Positions 19,992-29,090 of a DNA stretch of 64,000 bases are shown in pieces. A program made the translations under genes and the position numbers. The notes beneath the pieces were generated by a model. That model did no database searches. It saw nothing but the letters and a program-made list of their open reading frames with translations, and had not been told where the DNA came from. The DNA comes from Caballeronia fortuita. GTDB lineage: Bacteria; Pseudomonadota; Gammaproteobacteria; Burkholderiales; Burkholderiaceae. Location of the stretch: positions 248,001-312,000 of the forward strand of contig NZ_FCNX02000004.1 in NCBI RefSeq assembly GCF_001544835.2, in the 5' to 3' direction. Each line of letters begins with the position of its first letter. The first letter of the stretch is position 1.

Positions 19992-20945
19992 TCAGCCGGT
20001 GACGAAGACCGTGCGCATGCCGTCGTCATCGTCCCAGTGCGCGTCGAGTTCGGCGAGCGGCACGGCTTTCGCATCGACATGCAGCCCGCCTGACGCGGCG
20101 GCATCGAGCACGGCGCGCACGGTGACCAGCAGGCGCTCGAACGCGATACTGCCCAGCCCGCTGCCGATGAGCGTGATCGCGCTCGACCGGAGCACGGCGG
20201 CAGGCAACGCGATCTCGCCGCCGCTGATCGAGCCGATCTGCACGAAGCGCAGCGCGCGCTGCGCATCCGATGCCCGCGCCGCCGCCATCAGCATCGCGCG
20301 CGCGCTCGGTCCCCACAGATAGTCGAGCACGATATCGACGCCATCGGCGAAGCTTGCTTCGAGCGTGCGGTCCAGCGCGGCTTCGTCGTCGCCGAGCGGG
20401 ATGATCGTATCGGCGCCCAGCGCGCGCAGCTTGTCCAGCACCGCCCGATTGCGTCCCGTCGCGATGATCCTGCCGGCGCCGAGTTGCTTCGCGACCTGAA
20501 CCGCGAGTTGCCCGGACGCGCCCGTCGCGCCGTTTATCAGCACCGTTTCGCCGGCGACGAAACGCGCGCGCTCGGTGAGCGCCGCCCACGACGACATGCC
20601 GGGAATCGCGATCGCGGCGGCGGTGATGTCGTCGAGCGCGTCGGGCAGGGCGATGCACTGCGCGACGGCTGCGAGCGTGCGTTCGGCCATCGCACCGAAA
20701 GGCGCGGCGGGCGCGAAGAAATAGACGCGCGTGCCGTCGTCCAGCCGCCCGGCGCCATCGACGCCCGCGACGAACGGATACGTGCCCGTCGACGAATAAT
20801 GCTGCCCGGAAGCCCGCGCGCGCGCCAGTTGGCTCAGCGCGGATGCGCCCACGCGCACGACGCAATGTCCGTCCGACGCGGCGGGTTCATCGAACTTGGC
20901 ATAGACGGGCTTCTGTCCCGGCCCGCTGACGACTGCTGCTTTCAT
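19992..20945 (-). CDS. MDR-family quinone reductase-like zinc-independent dehydrogenase
   Basis: A 317-residue protein of the medium-chain reductase family. The N-terminal GroES-like domain lacks structural-zinc cysteines; the cofactor domain has INGATGASGQLAVQVAKQLG and a following ATGRN, suggesting NADPH. The last part has LRFVQIGSISGGEIALP. Such enzymes reduce quinones or enones. The start at 20945 begins MKAAVVSG as in the family. The AraC gene is divergent 103 bp away and probably regulates it. Confidence 0.87.
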   Translation of the reverse strand: MKAAVVSGPGQKPVYAKFDEPAASDGHCVVRVGASALSQLARARASGQHYSSTGTYPFVAGVDGAGRLDDGTRVYFFAPAAPFGAMAERTLAAVAQCIALPDALDDITAAAIAIPGMSSWAALTERARFVAGETVLINGATGASGQLAVQVAKQLGAGRIIATGRNRAVLDKLRALGADTIIPLGDDEAALDRTLEASFADGVDIVLDYLWGPSARAMLMAAARASDAQRALRFVQIGSISGGEIALPAAVLRSSAITLIGSGLGSIAFERLLVTVRAVLDAAASGGLHVDAKAVPLAELDAHWDDDDGMRTVFVTG

Positions 20946-21048
20946 GCGATCACCTTTGCGTTGAATGTGCTTGATCGATGCAGCCAGTGTAGGCGTGCGC
21001 GATCGGCCGGTCTCCGGTATAAAGGCCAATCGATACCGCAATCCGGCC

Positions 21049-21828
21049 ATGCACACACCGATCATCCGCGCGGACCTCGTGACGTCGCACGAAGGCCCGT
21101 TTCTCGCCGCCGCCGAACTCACGCAAGCCGGGCCGCGCGAAATGACCGCGCACAGTCACGCGCGCGGGCAGTTGATGGGCGCGCTGATCGGGCTGCTGTC
21201 GATCGGCGTCGATGCGCGGCAGTGGGTCGTGCCCGCGATCCACGCGATCTGGATTCCGCCGCATCGCGTGCATTCGGTGCGCTCGTTCGGGCCGTTCTCG
21301 GGCTGGAGCGTGTTCATCGCCGAGGCGCATTGCACGATGCTGCCTATGGAGCCGCGCGCGATCCGCACGACGCCGCTGCTGCGCGAGGCCGTGCATCGCG
21401 CGGCGACGTGGGCGGACGCGCCGCTCGAAGCCTCGCGGGCGCGCATTGCGGGCGTGATCGTCGACGAACTCGCGGCTGCATCCGAAGAGCCGCTGCATCT
21501 GCAACGTCCGCGCGATCCGGCGCTCGTGAAGATCACCGATGCGCTCGCGAACGATCTCTCCGACAACCGCCGTTTCGAGGAATGGGCGGCGTGGGCGGGC
21601 GTGTCGCCGCGCACGATGAGCCGCCGCTTCGTTGCGCATACCGGGCTGACGTTCGCGCAGTGGCGGCAGCAGGCCCGCATGCTGCGCGCGCTCGAACGCG
21701 TGGCCGATGGCGTGCCGGTCACGACGATCGCGCTCGAACTCGGCTACGGCAACATCAGCGCGTTCATCGACGTATTCCGCAAGACCTTCGGCACGACGCC
21801 GGGACGTTACATGACGACGCAAGATTGA
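21049..21828 (+). CDS. AraC-family regulator with cupin-type N-terminal domain
   Basis: A 259-residue regulator. Residues 1-100 resemble an AraC cupin sensor (HSHARGQLMGALIG, WIPPHRVHSV); the C-terminal HTH pair is FEEWAAWAGVSPRTMSRRF and VTTIALELGYGNISAFIDVF, ending FGTTPGRYM. The start at 21049 was chosen over upstream in-frame codons because it begins the recognisable domain. It is divergent from the MDR reductase and likely controls it. Confidence 0.88.
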   Translation: MHTPIIRADLVTSHEGPFLAAAELTQAGPREMTAHSHARGQLMGALIGLLSIGVDARQWVVPAIHAIWIPPHRVHSVRSFGPFSGWSVFIAEAHCTMLPMEPRAIRTTPLLREAVHRAATWADAPLEASRARIAGVIVDELAAASEEPLHLQRPRDPALVKITDALANDLSDNRRFEEWAAWAGVSPRTMSRRFVAHTGLTFAQWRQQARMLRALERVADGVPVTTIALELGYGNISAFIDVFRKTFGTTPGRYMTTQD

Positions 21829-21889
21829 TCGCCGGACAGCCGCGCGAGCCGTTATCCTTGAAGAAAACGGAGCGAAAGCGGAGCGACAC

Positions 21890-23053
21890 ATGGACGAGAC
21901 GAACTGGTACACGGAGGACGGTTGCTCGCTCGAAGACTTCGAGCGAGCGTTGAAACGCGATTCCCAAAGCAAGCCCGCGTTCGCGTCCGGCATCGCGCAG
22001 GGCATTCCGCTTTACGATTGCCGCGCGCTCGAGAACACGTTGAACGATGCGGCGGCGCGCATGGCGTTGCAGGCGGAGTGGGCGGCGGTCCTGCGCGACG
22101 GCGCGGGCGTGTTCGTGCTCGAACATGCGTATGCGGACACGCGTCCCGTCGACGAAGCCACAGAAATGTTCGAATCGATCATTCGCGGAGAACGTGAACG
22201 CGGCGCGAGCGCGGGCGATCACTTCGCGAAGGCGGGCGCGAACGATCGCATCTGGAATGCGCAGGAAAAGCTCTGTCTGCAGGCACCGCGCGTGTTTGCG
22301 CGTTACTTTGCGAACCGGTTCATCGAATGCGCGGCGCAGGCGTGGCTCGGGCCGGGTTTTCAGATGACATCGCAAGTCAATGTCGTGCGGCCTGGCGGCG
22401 ACGCACAACAGGCGCATCGCGATTATCACCTCGGTTTCCAGACCGCCGATGAAGTGCGGCGCTATCCGGCGCACGTCCACGCGATGTCGCCGTATCTCAC
22501 GTTGCAGGGCGCGGTCGCGCACAGCGACATGCCCGTCGAAAGCGGTCCGACCAAGCTGCTGCCGTTCTCGCAACGCTATGCGCCGGGATATCTCGCGTGG
22601 CGTCGCGCGGACTTCCGCGAGTACTTCGAGTCGCATTACGTGCAAGTGCCGCTCAAGAAGGGCGATGCGCTCTTCTTCAGCCCCGCGCTTTTTCATGCGG
22701 CGGGCGCGAACCGCACGCGCGATGTGCAGCGCATGGCGAACCTGCTGCAGGTTTCATCGGCGTATGGACGCGCAATGGAAACGCTCGATCGGGCGCGCAT
22801 GTGCGAGGCGGTTTATCCGGTGCTGCTCGATTACAGATCGACGGCGCGTCTGAGCGATGAAGAGATCGATGCGGTGATTGCATCGTGCGCGGAAGGCTAT
22901 GCGTTCCCGACGAACCTCGATCGCGATCCGCCGATCGGCGGGCTTGCGCCGAAGAGTCAGCAGGCGCTGTTGCGTCAGGCGCTCGATGAAGCGTGGGCTG
23001 TGGATATGTTGGTGAAGGCGTTGCAGGACAATGCCTGGCGGCGGAGTACGTAA
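21890..23053 (+). CDS. Phytanoyl-CoA dioxygenase (PhyH)-family Fe(II)/2-oxoglutarate oxygenase
   Basis: A 387-residue protein. The iron ligands are visible as H-x-D in AHRDYHLGF (about residue 180) and the distal His in FFSPALFHAAGANRTRD; a nearby Arg would bind 2-oxoglutarate. The N-terminal 100 residues are specific to this subgroup. Members hydroxylate small molecules; the substrate cannot be inferred. The gene converges on the GntR gene of the galactofuranose-type importer with 3 bp between stops, and may relate to the same sugar pathway (weak inference). Confidence 0.82.
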   Translation: MDETNWYTEDGCSLEDFERALKRDSQSKPAFASGIAQGIPLYDCRALENTLNDAAARMALQAEWAAVLRDGAGVFVLEHAYADTRPVDEATEMFESIIRGERERGASAGDHFAKAGANDRIWNAQEKLCLQAPRVFARYFANRFIECAAQAWLGPGFQMTSQVNVVRPGGDAQQAHRDYHLGFQTADEVRRYPAHVHAMSPYLTLQGAVAHSDMPVESGPTKLLPFSQRYAPGYLAWRRADFREYFESHYVQVPLKKGDALFFSPALFHAAGANRTRDVQRMANLLQVSSAYGRAMETLDRARMCEAVYPVLLDYRSTARLSDEEIDAVIASCAEGYAFPTNLDRDPPIGGLAPKSQQALLRQALDEAWAVDMLVKALQDNAWRRST

Positions 23054-23056
23054 AAC

Positions 23057-23779
23057 CTACTCCTGATAAACCGCAGACAACACATTCTCCGCATCGGTCT
23101 TCGCGTTATCGAGCTGTACGAGACTCGCATGACGCGCGCCGAGTGGATCGCGATTCGCAATTGCTGTCAGAATCGCCTTGTGCCGAGGCAGCGACAGCGC
23201 ATGCGTGTCCGGATGCCGGCTCGTCAGCTTGATCGACTCCGACAGCGCGAGCGACAACATGTGCCCGATATACATCAACATGTCGTTATGCGTCGCTGAC
23301 ATGATCGCGCGATGAAACTCCAGATCGGGCGCGAGCAACGCCTCGGGCGTGGGCGCATGCGACATGCGCTCGTACGCATCGCGAATGCGCGTGACATCCT
23401 CTTGCGTCGCATTCGATGCCGCAAGCGCCGCCGCCGCCGGTTCGACGATCCTGCGCACCACCAGCAGCGACTGAAAGAACTCGCCTTCGTGCACGCTGTT
23501 GATGGTCCAGAAGAGCACGTCGGGATCGAGCGTGTGCCATTCATCGCGTGCGCGCACGACGCTGCCAAGTCGCGGCTTCGAGAGCACGAGTCCTTTCGCG
23601 ACCAGCACGCGCGTCGCTTCGCGCAACACGGGGCGGCTCACGCCATAGGCTTCGCACAGCTTTGCTTCGGCGGGCAGGCGATCGCCCGGCTGCAACTTGC
23701 CGCTCACGATATCGATGCCCAGTTCCTGCACGATGCGCGCGTGCATGCTTTTGCGGGGCTGTGGATGGCGATAGTCCAT
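23057..23779 (-). CDS. GntR-family (FadR-type) regulator
   Basis: A 240-residue protein with an N-terminal winged HTH (GDRLPAEAKLCEAYGVSRPV, REATRVLVAKGLV) and an FCD all-alpha ligand domain containing the metal-binding His region EFHRAIMSATHND. It follows yjfF by 7 bp and is therefore the last gene of the ytf operon, a common position for an autoregulator that senses the sugar or its degradation product. Confidence 0.9.
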   Translation of the reverse strand: MDYRHPQPRKSMHARIVQELGIDIVSGKLQPGDRLPAEAKLCEAYGVSRPVLREATRVLVAKGLVLSKPRLGSVVRARDEWHTLDPDVLFWTINSVHEGEFFQSLLVVRRIVEPAAAALAASNATQEDVTRIRDAYERMSHAPTPEALLAPDLEFHRAIMSATHNDMLMYIGHMLSLALSESIKLTSRHPDTHALSLPRHKAILTAIANRDPLGARHASLVQLDNAKTDAENVLSAVYQE

Positions 23780-23786
23780 AACGTCG

Positions 23787-24809
23787 TCAGCGCTTCACCG
23801 CCGGGCGCTCGCCGAACGCGCGCTGCGACAGGCAGAACACGAGCAGCAGCGCGCCGACCGCGATCTTCGTCCACCAGGAACTGAGCGAGCCATCGAACGA
23901 AATCAGCGTCTGGATGATGCCGAGCAACAGCACGCCGAAGAGCGTGCCGATCACATAGCCGACGCCGCCCGCCAGAAGCGTGCCGCCGATCACGACGGAG
24001 GCGATCGCATCGAGTTCGAGGCCCATCGCGTGCAGGCCGTAGCCCGACAGCATGTAGAACGTGAACAGCACGCCGCCGAGCGACGAGCAGAAGCCCGACA
24101 ACGCATACGCGCCGATCGTCGCCGCGTTCACGGGCAGGCCCATCAGCAGCGCGGATTGCGGATTGCCGCCGACCGCGTAGATCGTGCGGCCGAACGGCGT
24201 GTAATGCGCGATGAACACCGCCGCCGCGAGCACGGCGAGCGCGATCACCGCGCCGAGCGACAGCGACGCGCCGCTCATCACCGGAATGCGAATCTGCGAC
24301 ACGGCCGCGTACCACGGATCGGTGATGCTGATCGAATCGATGCTGATGAGATAGCACAGGCCGCGCGCGAGAAACATCCCGGCAAGCGTGACGATGAACG
24401 GCTGCAATCGAAAGCGCGCGATCAGCCAGCCCATCAGCGTGCCGAAGACGGTGCCCATCGCGAGCACGAGCGGAATCACGACGAGCGGATGCCAGCCCGC
24501 TTTCTCGACGAGCGCGGCGCAGACCATCGTCGTGAGCGCGATGACCGATCCGACCGACAGATCGATGCCGCCCGACAGAATCACGAACGTCTCGCCCACC
24601 GCGACGACGATCAGAAACGCATTGTCGATCAGCAGATTGAGAAAGACCTGCGGCGAGAAGAAGCCGGTGTACATCACCGAGCCGAGCACGGATACAGCGA
24701 CGAACAGCGTGACCGTCGCGGCCAGCGGCAGATAGCGGCTGCGCGCGGCCTTGCGCGGCGGCGCAGGATCCTTGCGATGTTGCGTGAGCGTGCGCAGGTC
24801 CGAACTCAT
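23787..24809 (-). CDS. yjfF: Galactofuranose-type ABC importer permease
   Basis: A 340-residue inner-membrane protein with the RbsC-family core SGGIDLSVGSVIAL and LDAIASVVIGGTLLAGGVG. The C-terminal FDGSLSSWWTKIAVGALLL is almost the E. coli YjfF ending. YjfF forms the channel together with YtfT. It overlaps ytfT by 4 bp. The Arg/Lys-rich N-terminal 25 residues are longer than in E. coli. Confidence 0.92.
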   Translation of the reverse strand: MSSDLRTLTQHRKDPAPPRKAARSRYLPLAATVTLFVAVSVLGSVMYTGFFSPQVFLNLLIDNAFLIVVAVGETFVILSGGIDLSVGSVIALTTMVCAALVEKAGWHPLVVIPLVLAMGTVFGTLMGWLIARFRLQPFIVTLAGMFLARGLCYLISIDSISITDPWYAAVSQIRIPVMSGASLSLGAVIALAVLAAAVFIAHYTPFGRTIYAVGGNPQSALLMGLPVNAATIGAYALSGFCSSLGGVLFTFYMLSGYGLHAMGLELDAIASVVIGGTLLAGGVGYVIGTLFGVLLLGIIQTLISFDGSLSSWWTKIAVGALLLVFCLSQRAFGERPAVKR

Positions 24810-25864
24810 CGGCGCACCTCGCTATGGCCAGGCGCGGGGCGGCGCGCGAACTTCACGACCGTCGCGCGGAATTCGCCCGATTGCAGCATCATCACCGCGA
24901 ACACGACGATCGCCTTCACCACGAGATTCACCTCCGGCGGCACGCCGAGCGAATAGATCAGATACGTGAGCGTCTGAATGATGAGCGCCCCGATCACGCT
25001 GCCCGCGAGCGTGAAGCGCCCGCCCGTCAGCGCGGTGCCGCCGAGCGTCACCGCGAGGATCGCATCGAGTTCGAGCAGCAGGCCCGCATTGTTGCCGTCG
25101 GCGCTCTTTACGTTCGAGCTGATGAGTATGCCCGCGACGCCCGCGCACAAGCCGCTGAACGCATACGCGCCGAGCGTGAGCCGCCTCGCCTGAACGCCCG
25201 CGACGCGCGCCGCGGTCGGATTGATGCCGATGGCCTGAAGGAAGAGCCCGAGCGCCGTGCGTGTGATCGCGAGATAGAGCAGCACGAAGACGAGCGCGAC
25301 GATCCATATCGATGTCGGCAAGCCGAGCAGATAACCGCCGCCGAAGAAGAAGTAGGGCGAATAGTAGATCGTGATGATCTGGCCGTTCGTGATGAGTTGC
25401 GCGATGCCGCGTCCGGCGACCATCAGGATGAGCGTCGCGATGATCGGCTGCATGCCCGCGCGCGCGACGAGCAGGCCGTTCCACAAGCCGCACAGCAACG
25501 CGACGCCGAGCGCCGCCACGATCACGACGGGCAGCGCGAAGCGCGTGACGTTGCCCGCGACCGATCCGCCGATCGCCCATGCGGCAACCGCGCCCGCGAT
25601 GGCGACGACCGCGCCCACGGATATGTCGATGCCGCGCGTCGCGATCACGATGGTCATGCCGAGCGCGACGACCGCGAGCGGCGCGGCGCGATTGAGAATG
25701 TCGACGAGACTGCCGTACACATGCCCGTTGCGCCACTCCACATGCAGAAAGCCCGGATTGAACGCCGCGTTCAGCGCGAGCAGCAGCGCGAGCGTGACGA
25801 TCGGCCAGAGCAGCCGATGCTCCATCGCCGAGCGAAGCGTCATGCGTCGCACGCTGTCATCCAT
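24806..25864 (-). CDS. ytfT: Galactofuranose-type ABC importer permease
   Basis: A 352-residue membrane protein matching YtfT: GSLVDILNRAAPLAVVALGM, then TRGIDISVGAVVAIAGA and the diagnostic stretch ATLILMVAGRGIAQLITNGQ. It overlaps ytfR by 8 bp and yjfF by 4 bp. With YjfF it should form the heterodimeric transmembrane pore. Confidence 0.93.
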   Translation of the reverse strand: MDDSVRRMTLRSAMEHRLLWPIVTLALLLALNAAFNPGFLHVEWRNGHVYGSLVDILNRAAPLAVVALGMTIVIATRGIDISVGAVVAIAGAVAAWAIGGSVAGNVTRFALPVVIVAALGVALLCGLWNGLLVARAGMQPIIATLILMVAGRGIAQLITNGQIITIYYSPYFFFGGGYLLGLPTSIWIVALVFVLLYLAITRTALGLFLQAIGINPTAARVAGVQARRLTLGAYAFSGLCAGVAGILISSNVKSADGNNAGLLLELDAILAVTLGGTALTGGRFTLAGSVIGALIIQTLTYLIYSLGVPPEVNLVVKAIVVFAVMMLQSGEFRATVVKFARRPAPGHSEVRR

Positions 25865-27377
25865 GTTCGGCTCCGATGAGTTCGCATACGGTGTCCTCGC
25901 TCGTGCCCGCCGGCAATTCGCCGACCTTGCGCCGGTCGCGCAACACGACGATGCGATTCGCGATACGCACGACCTCCGAGATCTCCGAGGAGATGAAGAG
26001 CACGGCCATGCCCGTCGATGCGAGCCGGAGTATCTCGTCCATGATTTCCTGTTTCGCGGCGACGTCGATGCCGCGTGTCGGCTCGTCGAGAATCAGCAGG
26101 CGCGGTTCGGTCGCGAGCCATCGCGCGATGAGCGCCTTCTGCTGATTGCCGCCGGACAACAGGCCGATAGGCATGTCGAGCGTCGCGGCCTTGATGCCGA
26201 GCGCGCGCACGAAACGTTCGGCGAGCGCGTTCTGTTCCGCGCGTGTGAGACAGCGCCGCGCGCCCATGCGCGCCTGCAACGCGAGCGCGATGTTCTCGCG
26301 CAGCGACAGTTCCGCGACGATGCCATCGGCCTTGCGCTCCTCGGGACAGAATGCGATGCCGTGACGGATCGCCTGCGCGGGCGTCGTGAACGAAACCGGC
26401 ATGCCGTCGATGCGCAGTTCGCCTTCGTCGGGCTTCTCCAGTCCGAACAGCAGCTTCGCGAGTTCCGTGCGCCCCGAACCGAGCAGGCCCGCGACGCCGA
26501 CCACTTCGCCCGCGCGCACGCGCAGATCGAGCGGCTGGAGCTGTCCTTTCTGGCCGAGGCCCGTGGCGTCGAGCAGCGCCGTTTCCTGCGTGGCCGTGTC
26601 GATGTCGTCGGGCGGTGTCTGACGCGCTTGCGCGGCGGCGAGTTCGCGCCCGAGCATCGCGGCGATGAGCGCCTGCGTGCCGAGTTCGCTTGCCCGCCAT
26701 TCGCCCACGCGCCGGCTGTTGCGCAGCACGGTGATGCGGTCCGAGATCGCGTAGACCTGATTCAGAAAGTGCGTGACGAAGAGAATCGCGAGCCCTTGTT
26801 CGCGCAGGCGGCGCAGGACGTCGAAGAGACGGCGCACTTCGTCGTCGTCGAGGCTGGAGGTGGGCTCGTCGAGGATCAGCACTTTCGACGACAGCTTCAG
26901 CGCACGCGCGATCGCGACCATCTGCTGCACGGCGACGGAATAGCTCGTGAGCACGCGCGTCACGTCGATATCGAGCCCGATGCGCGCGAGCAGCTCACGC
27001 GCCTCGCGATGCGTCGTGTCCCAGTCGATGCGATAACCCGCGAGCGCGCCGCGCCGCGGAAAATAGCCGGCGAAGATGTTCTCCGCCACCGACAGATTCG
27101 GGCACAGATTAACTTCCTGATAGACCGTGCTGATGCCGAGCCGTCGCGCCGCGAGCGGCGAGTCGGGGCGGATCGCGCGGCCGTCGAGCAGGATCTCGCC
27201 GGCGTCGAGACTCACGACGCCGGTCAGCACCTTGATGAGCGTCGACTTGCCCGCGCCGTTCTGGCCCATGAGCGCGTGAACCTCACCCGGATAGAGCGTG
27301 AGGTTCACGTCCTGCAGCGCATGGACGCCGGCGAAGCGCTTGTCGATGCCGCGCAACTCCAAGACTGGCGATGTCAT
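25857..27377 (-). CDS. ytfR: Galactofuranose-type ABC importer ATPase (two-domain)
   Basis: A 506-residue protein with two ABC domains, as in RbsA-type sugar importers. The first has Walker A GQNGAGKSTLIKVL and Walker B KVLILDEPTSSLD; the second has GLLGSGRTELAKLL, a degenerate Walker A, and signature LLSGGNQQKALIARW with LLILDEPTRGID. It sits between ytfQ (6 bp) and ytfT (overlap). Confidence 0.93.
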   Translation of the reverse strand: MTSPVLELRGIDKRFAGVHALQDVNLTLYPGEVHALMGQNGAGKSTLIKVLTGVVSLDAGEILLDGRAIRPDSPLAARRLGISTVYQEVNLCPNLSVAENIFAGYFPRRGALAGYRIDWDTTHREARELLARIGLDIDVTRVLTSYSVAVQQMVAIARALKLSSKVLILDEPTSSLDDDEVRRLFDVLRRLREQGLAILFVTHFLNQVYAISDRITVLRNSRRVGEWRASELGTQALIAAMLGRELAAAQARQTPPDDIDTATQETALLDATGLGQKGQLQPLDLRVRAGEVVGVAGLLGSGRTELAKLLFGLEKPDEGELRIDGMPVSFTTPAQAIRHGIAFCPEERKADGIVAELSLRENIALALQARMGARRCLTRAEQNALAERFVRALGIKAATLDMPIGLLSGGNQQKALIARWLATEPRLLILDEPTRGIDVAAKQEIMDEILRLASTGMAVLFISSEISEVVRIANRIVVLRDRRKVGELPAGTSEDTVCELIGAEHG

Positions 27378-27383
27378 CGTCGC

Positions 27384-28343
27384 TCAATATTTGCGGTTGG
27401 GGAATTCCTTCGCCGCGACCTCCATCGGGAAGATGCTTTCCTGCGTCACGATGCGCTTGGGCACCGATTTGCCCGCCTTGATGTCCTTCACGACCGACAT
27501 CAGTTGCGGCCCGAGCAGCGGACTGCATTCCACCGATACGTTGAGCTTGCCCGCCATCATCGCTTCGAACGCGCCCTTCACGCCGTCGACGGAAATGATG
27601 ATGATGTCCTTGCCCGGCTTCATGCCCGCTTCCTCGATAGCCTGGATCGCGCCGATCGCCATGTCGTCGTTATGCGCGTAGAGCACGTTGATCTTCTTGC
27701 CTTCGGCCTTGAGGAACGCCTCCATCACTTCCTTGCCCTTCGCGCGCGTGAAGTCGCCGGTCTGCGAGCGGATGATCTTGAACTTCGGGTCGGACTTGAT
27801 GATTTCCTCGAAGCCCTTCTTGCGATCGATCGCGGGCGCCGAGCCCACCGTGCCCTGCAACTCGACGATGTTGATCGGCCCTGCATTGCCTTTCTCTTTC
27901 TCGACGAGCCAGCGGCCTGCCTTGCGGCCTTCCTCGGTGAAGTCCGAGCCGATGAACGTCACGTAGAGCGTCTCGTCCTTGCTGCTGATCGCGCGATCCG
28001 TCAGCACGACGGGAATCTTCGCGTTCTTCGCCTCGACGAGCACGGTGTCCCAGCCGGTCTCGACGACGGGCGAGAACGCGATCACATCGACCTTTTGCGC
28101 GATATACGAGCGGATCGCCTTGATCTGGTTCTCCTGCTTCTGCTGCGCGTCGGAGAATTTCAGGTCGATCCCGGCATCCTTCGCGCTCGACTTGATCGAC
28201 TCGGTGTTCGCGGTGCGCCATTCGCTCTCCGCGCCCACTTGCGCGAAACCGAGCACGATGGGCTTTTGCGCGAAAGCGGAAAGCGGGAGCATGGCGCCCA
28301 GCGGCGCGGCGGACAGCGCGACCAACACGGTGCGGCGTTTCAT
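27384..28343 (-). CDS. ytfQ: Galactofuranose-type periplasmic binding protein
   Basis: A 319-residue periplasmic protein with a signal peptide ending AFA-QKP and a mature N-terminus VLGFAQVGAESEWRTANTES, characteristic of YtfQ. In E. coli it binds galactofuranose and galactopyranose. The other sugar-contact regions (VVETGWDTVL, TDRAISSKDETL, YAHNDDMAIGAI) are present. It is the first gene of the operon, preceded by a strong GGAGG site at about 10 nt spacing. Confidence 0.92.
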   Translation of the reverse strand: MKRRTVLVALSAAPLGAMLPLSAFAQKPIVLGFAQVGAESEWRTANTESIKSSAKDAGIDLKFSDAQQKQENQIKAIRSYIAQKVDVIAFSPVVETGWDTVLVEAKNAKIPVVLTDRAISSKDETLYVTFIGSDFTEEGRKAGRWLVEKEKGNAGPINIVELQGTVGSAPAIDRKKGFEEIIKSDPKFKIIRSQTGDFTRAKGKEVMEAFLKAEGKKINVLYAHNDDMAIGAIQAIEEAGMKPGKDIIIISVDGVKGAFEAMMAGKLNVSVECSPLLGPQLMSVVKDIKAGKSVPKRIVTQESIFPMEVAAKEFPNRKY

Positions 28344-28736
28344 GTCAGTGGTTCCTCCATTCGTTGGCTATTTATCCGACCTTGTTCGAAGGATTCTGGA
28401 ATAACCTGTTAATTCGTTCTTCTATTTATCTCGCCGCCATTCCGGTATTTGGGTTTTGATCGTTCGATGCAACCGGCGTCGAGATAGATTGACTATATGA
28501 AGGTATTTGGCCTCTTTGCATTCACGTTAACCCGCTTTGAGCGCGGAAACAGTAATACGATCTCGCGTCGTGCATTGCGGCGCAGCATCGCATTTCAAGC
28601 TGCGAAATAGCTGGTAAGCGCTCGTAAGCACTCGAGGAAAGCGCGTGTTGATCGGCTGATCGCCGCAGTGCGTGCCCGGAGAAGATTGCGTCCGTTGCAA
28701 TCCGCAACGGTCTCTCATCTTCGAGGAGCATGCAGC
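28344..28736. other. Intergenic control region upstream of ytfQ and the small-protein genes
   Basis: 393 bp without a credible gene. It is less GC-rich than the flanks and must hold the promoter of the ytf operon (minus) and of the 28737 gene (plus). An imperfect dyad, GAATAAC-CT-GTTAATTC at about 28398-28414, could be a GntR-type site. Frames open on the minus strand here lack coding character. Confidence 0.4.
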
Positions 28737-28904
28737 ATGAACGTCACCGGCCCGAGCACACAACACACGACGCAGGCGCTGCCGCACGCGCAGTCCATCA
28801 AACGCGCCACCGACACGCCCGCATTGCCGACCGGCACGCCCGATCTCAAGACGCCGTCGAGCAATCCGGCGCATCTCGGCAGCCATGTCGACACGACCGC
28901 GTAA
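28737..28904 (+). CDS. Small hypothetical protein (55 aa)
   Basis: A 55-residue Thr/Pro/His-rich, hydrophilic peptide starting MNVTGPSTQHTTQALP after GAGGAG about 9 nt upstream. It lies 2 bp before the next small gene, so the two could be one unit. Its composition is disordered-like with no TM or signal. It is called a gene mainly because of the ribosome site and spacing. Confidence 0.5.
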   Translation: MNVTGPSTQHTTQALPHAQSIKRATDTPALPTGTPDLKTPSSNPAHLGSHVDTTA

Positions 28905-28906
28905 TC

Positions 28907-29089
28907 ATGCCGTCGTCCTTTCGTCTCGCGCTCGCCTGCGCCGCGCTCGCCGCATTCCCGTTCATGCTCGATGGCTGCGCGCTCGCCGCGCTGCCGTGCC
29001 GTGCGACATCGGCGGTGCTGAAGATCGTGCCCGTCGTGGGTCATGCCGCGTCCACGCCGTTCGATGCCTGCGCTACCGCCATCGACTGA
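28907..29089 (+). CDS. Small exported, lipoprotein-like protein (60 aa)
   Basis: A 60-residue protein with an N-terminal hydrophobic segment (LALACAALAAFPFMLDGC) and a mature part CRATSAVLKIVPVVGHAAST. The motif LDGC at residues 21-24 is close to a lipobox but has Asp at the -2 position. The VPVVGHAASTPFDACATAID ending resembles a small family (DUF6726-like) that I recall from Burkholderiales. The next gene starts 1 bp after the stop. Function unknown. Confidence 0.6.
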   Translation: MPSSFRLALACAALAAFPFMLDGCALAALPCRATSAVLKIVPVVGHAASTPFDACATAID

Positions 29090-29090
29090 T

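Noticed and set aside
20950..22005. Minus-strand frame across the AraC gene
   Set aside because: Overlaps a regulator with two clear HTH motifs; no own features.
25371..28412. 1,013-codon plus-strand frame opposite ytfR/ytfQ
   Set aside because: Opposite two well-recognised transporter genes; frame length comes from low stop density in GC-rich antisense.
28522..28886. Two minus-strand frames over the 28737 gene region
   Set aside because: No ribosome site or domain; the plus-strand small gene has better signals.
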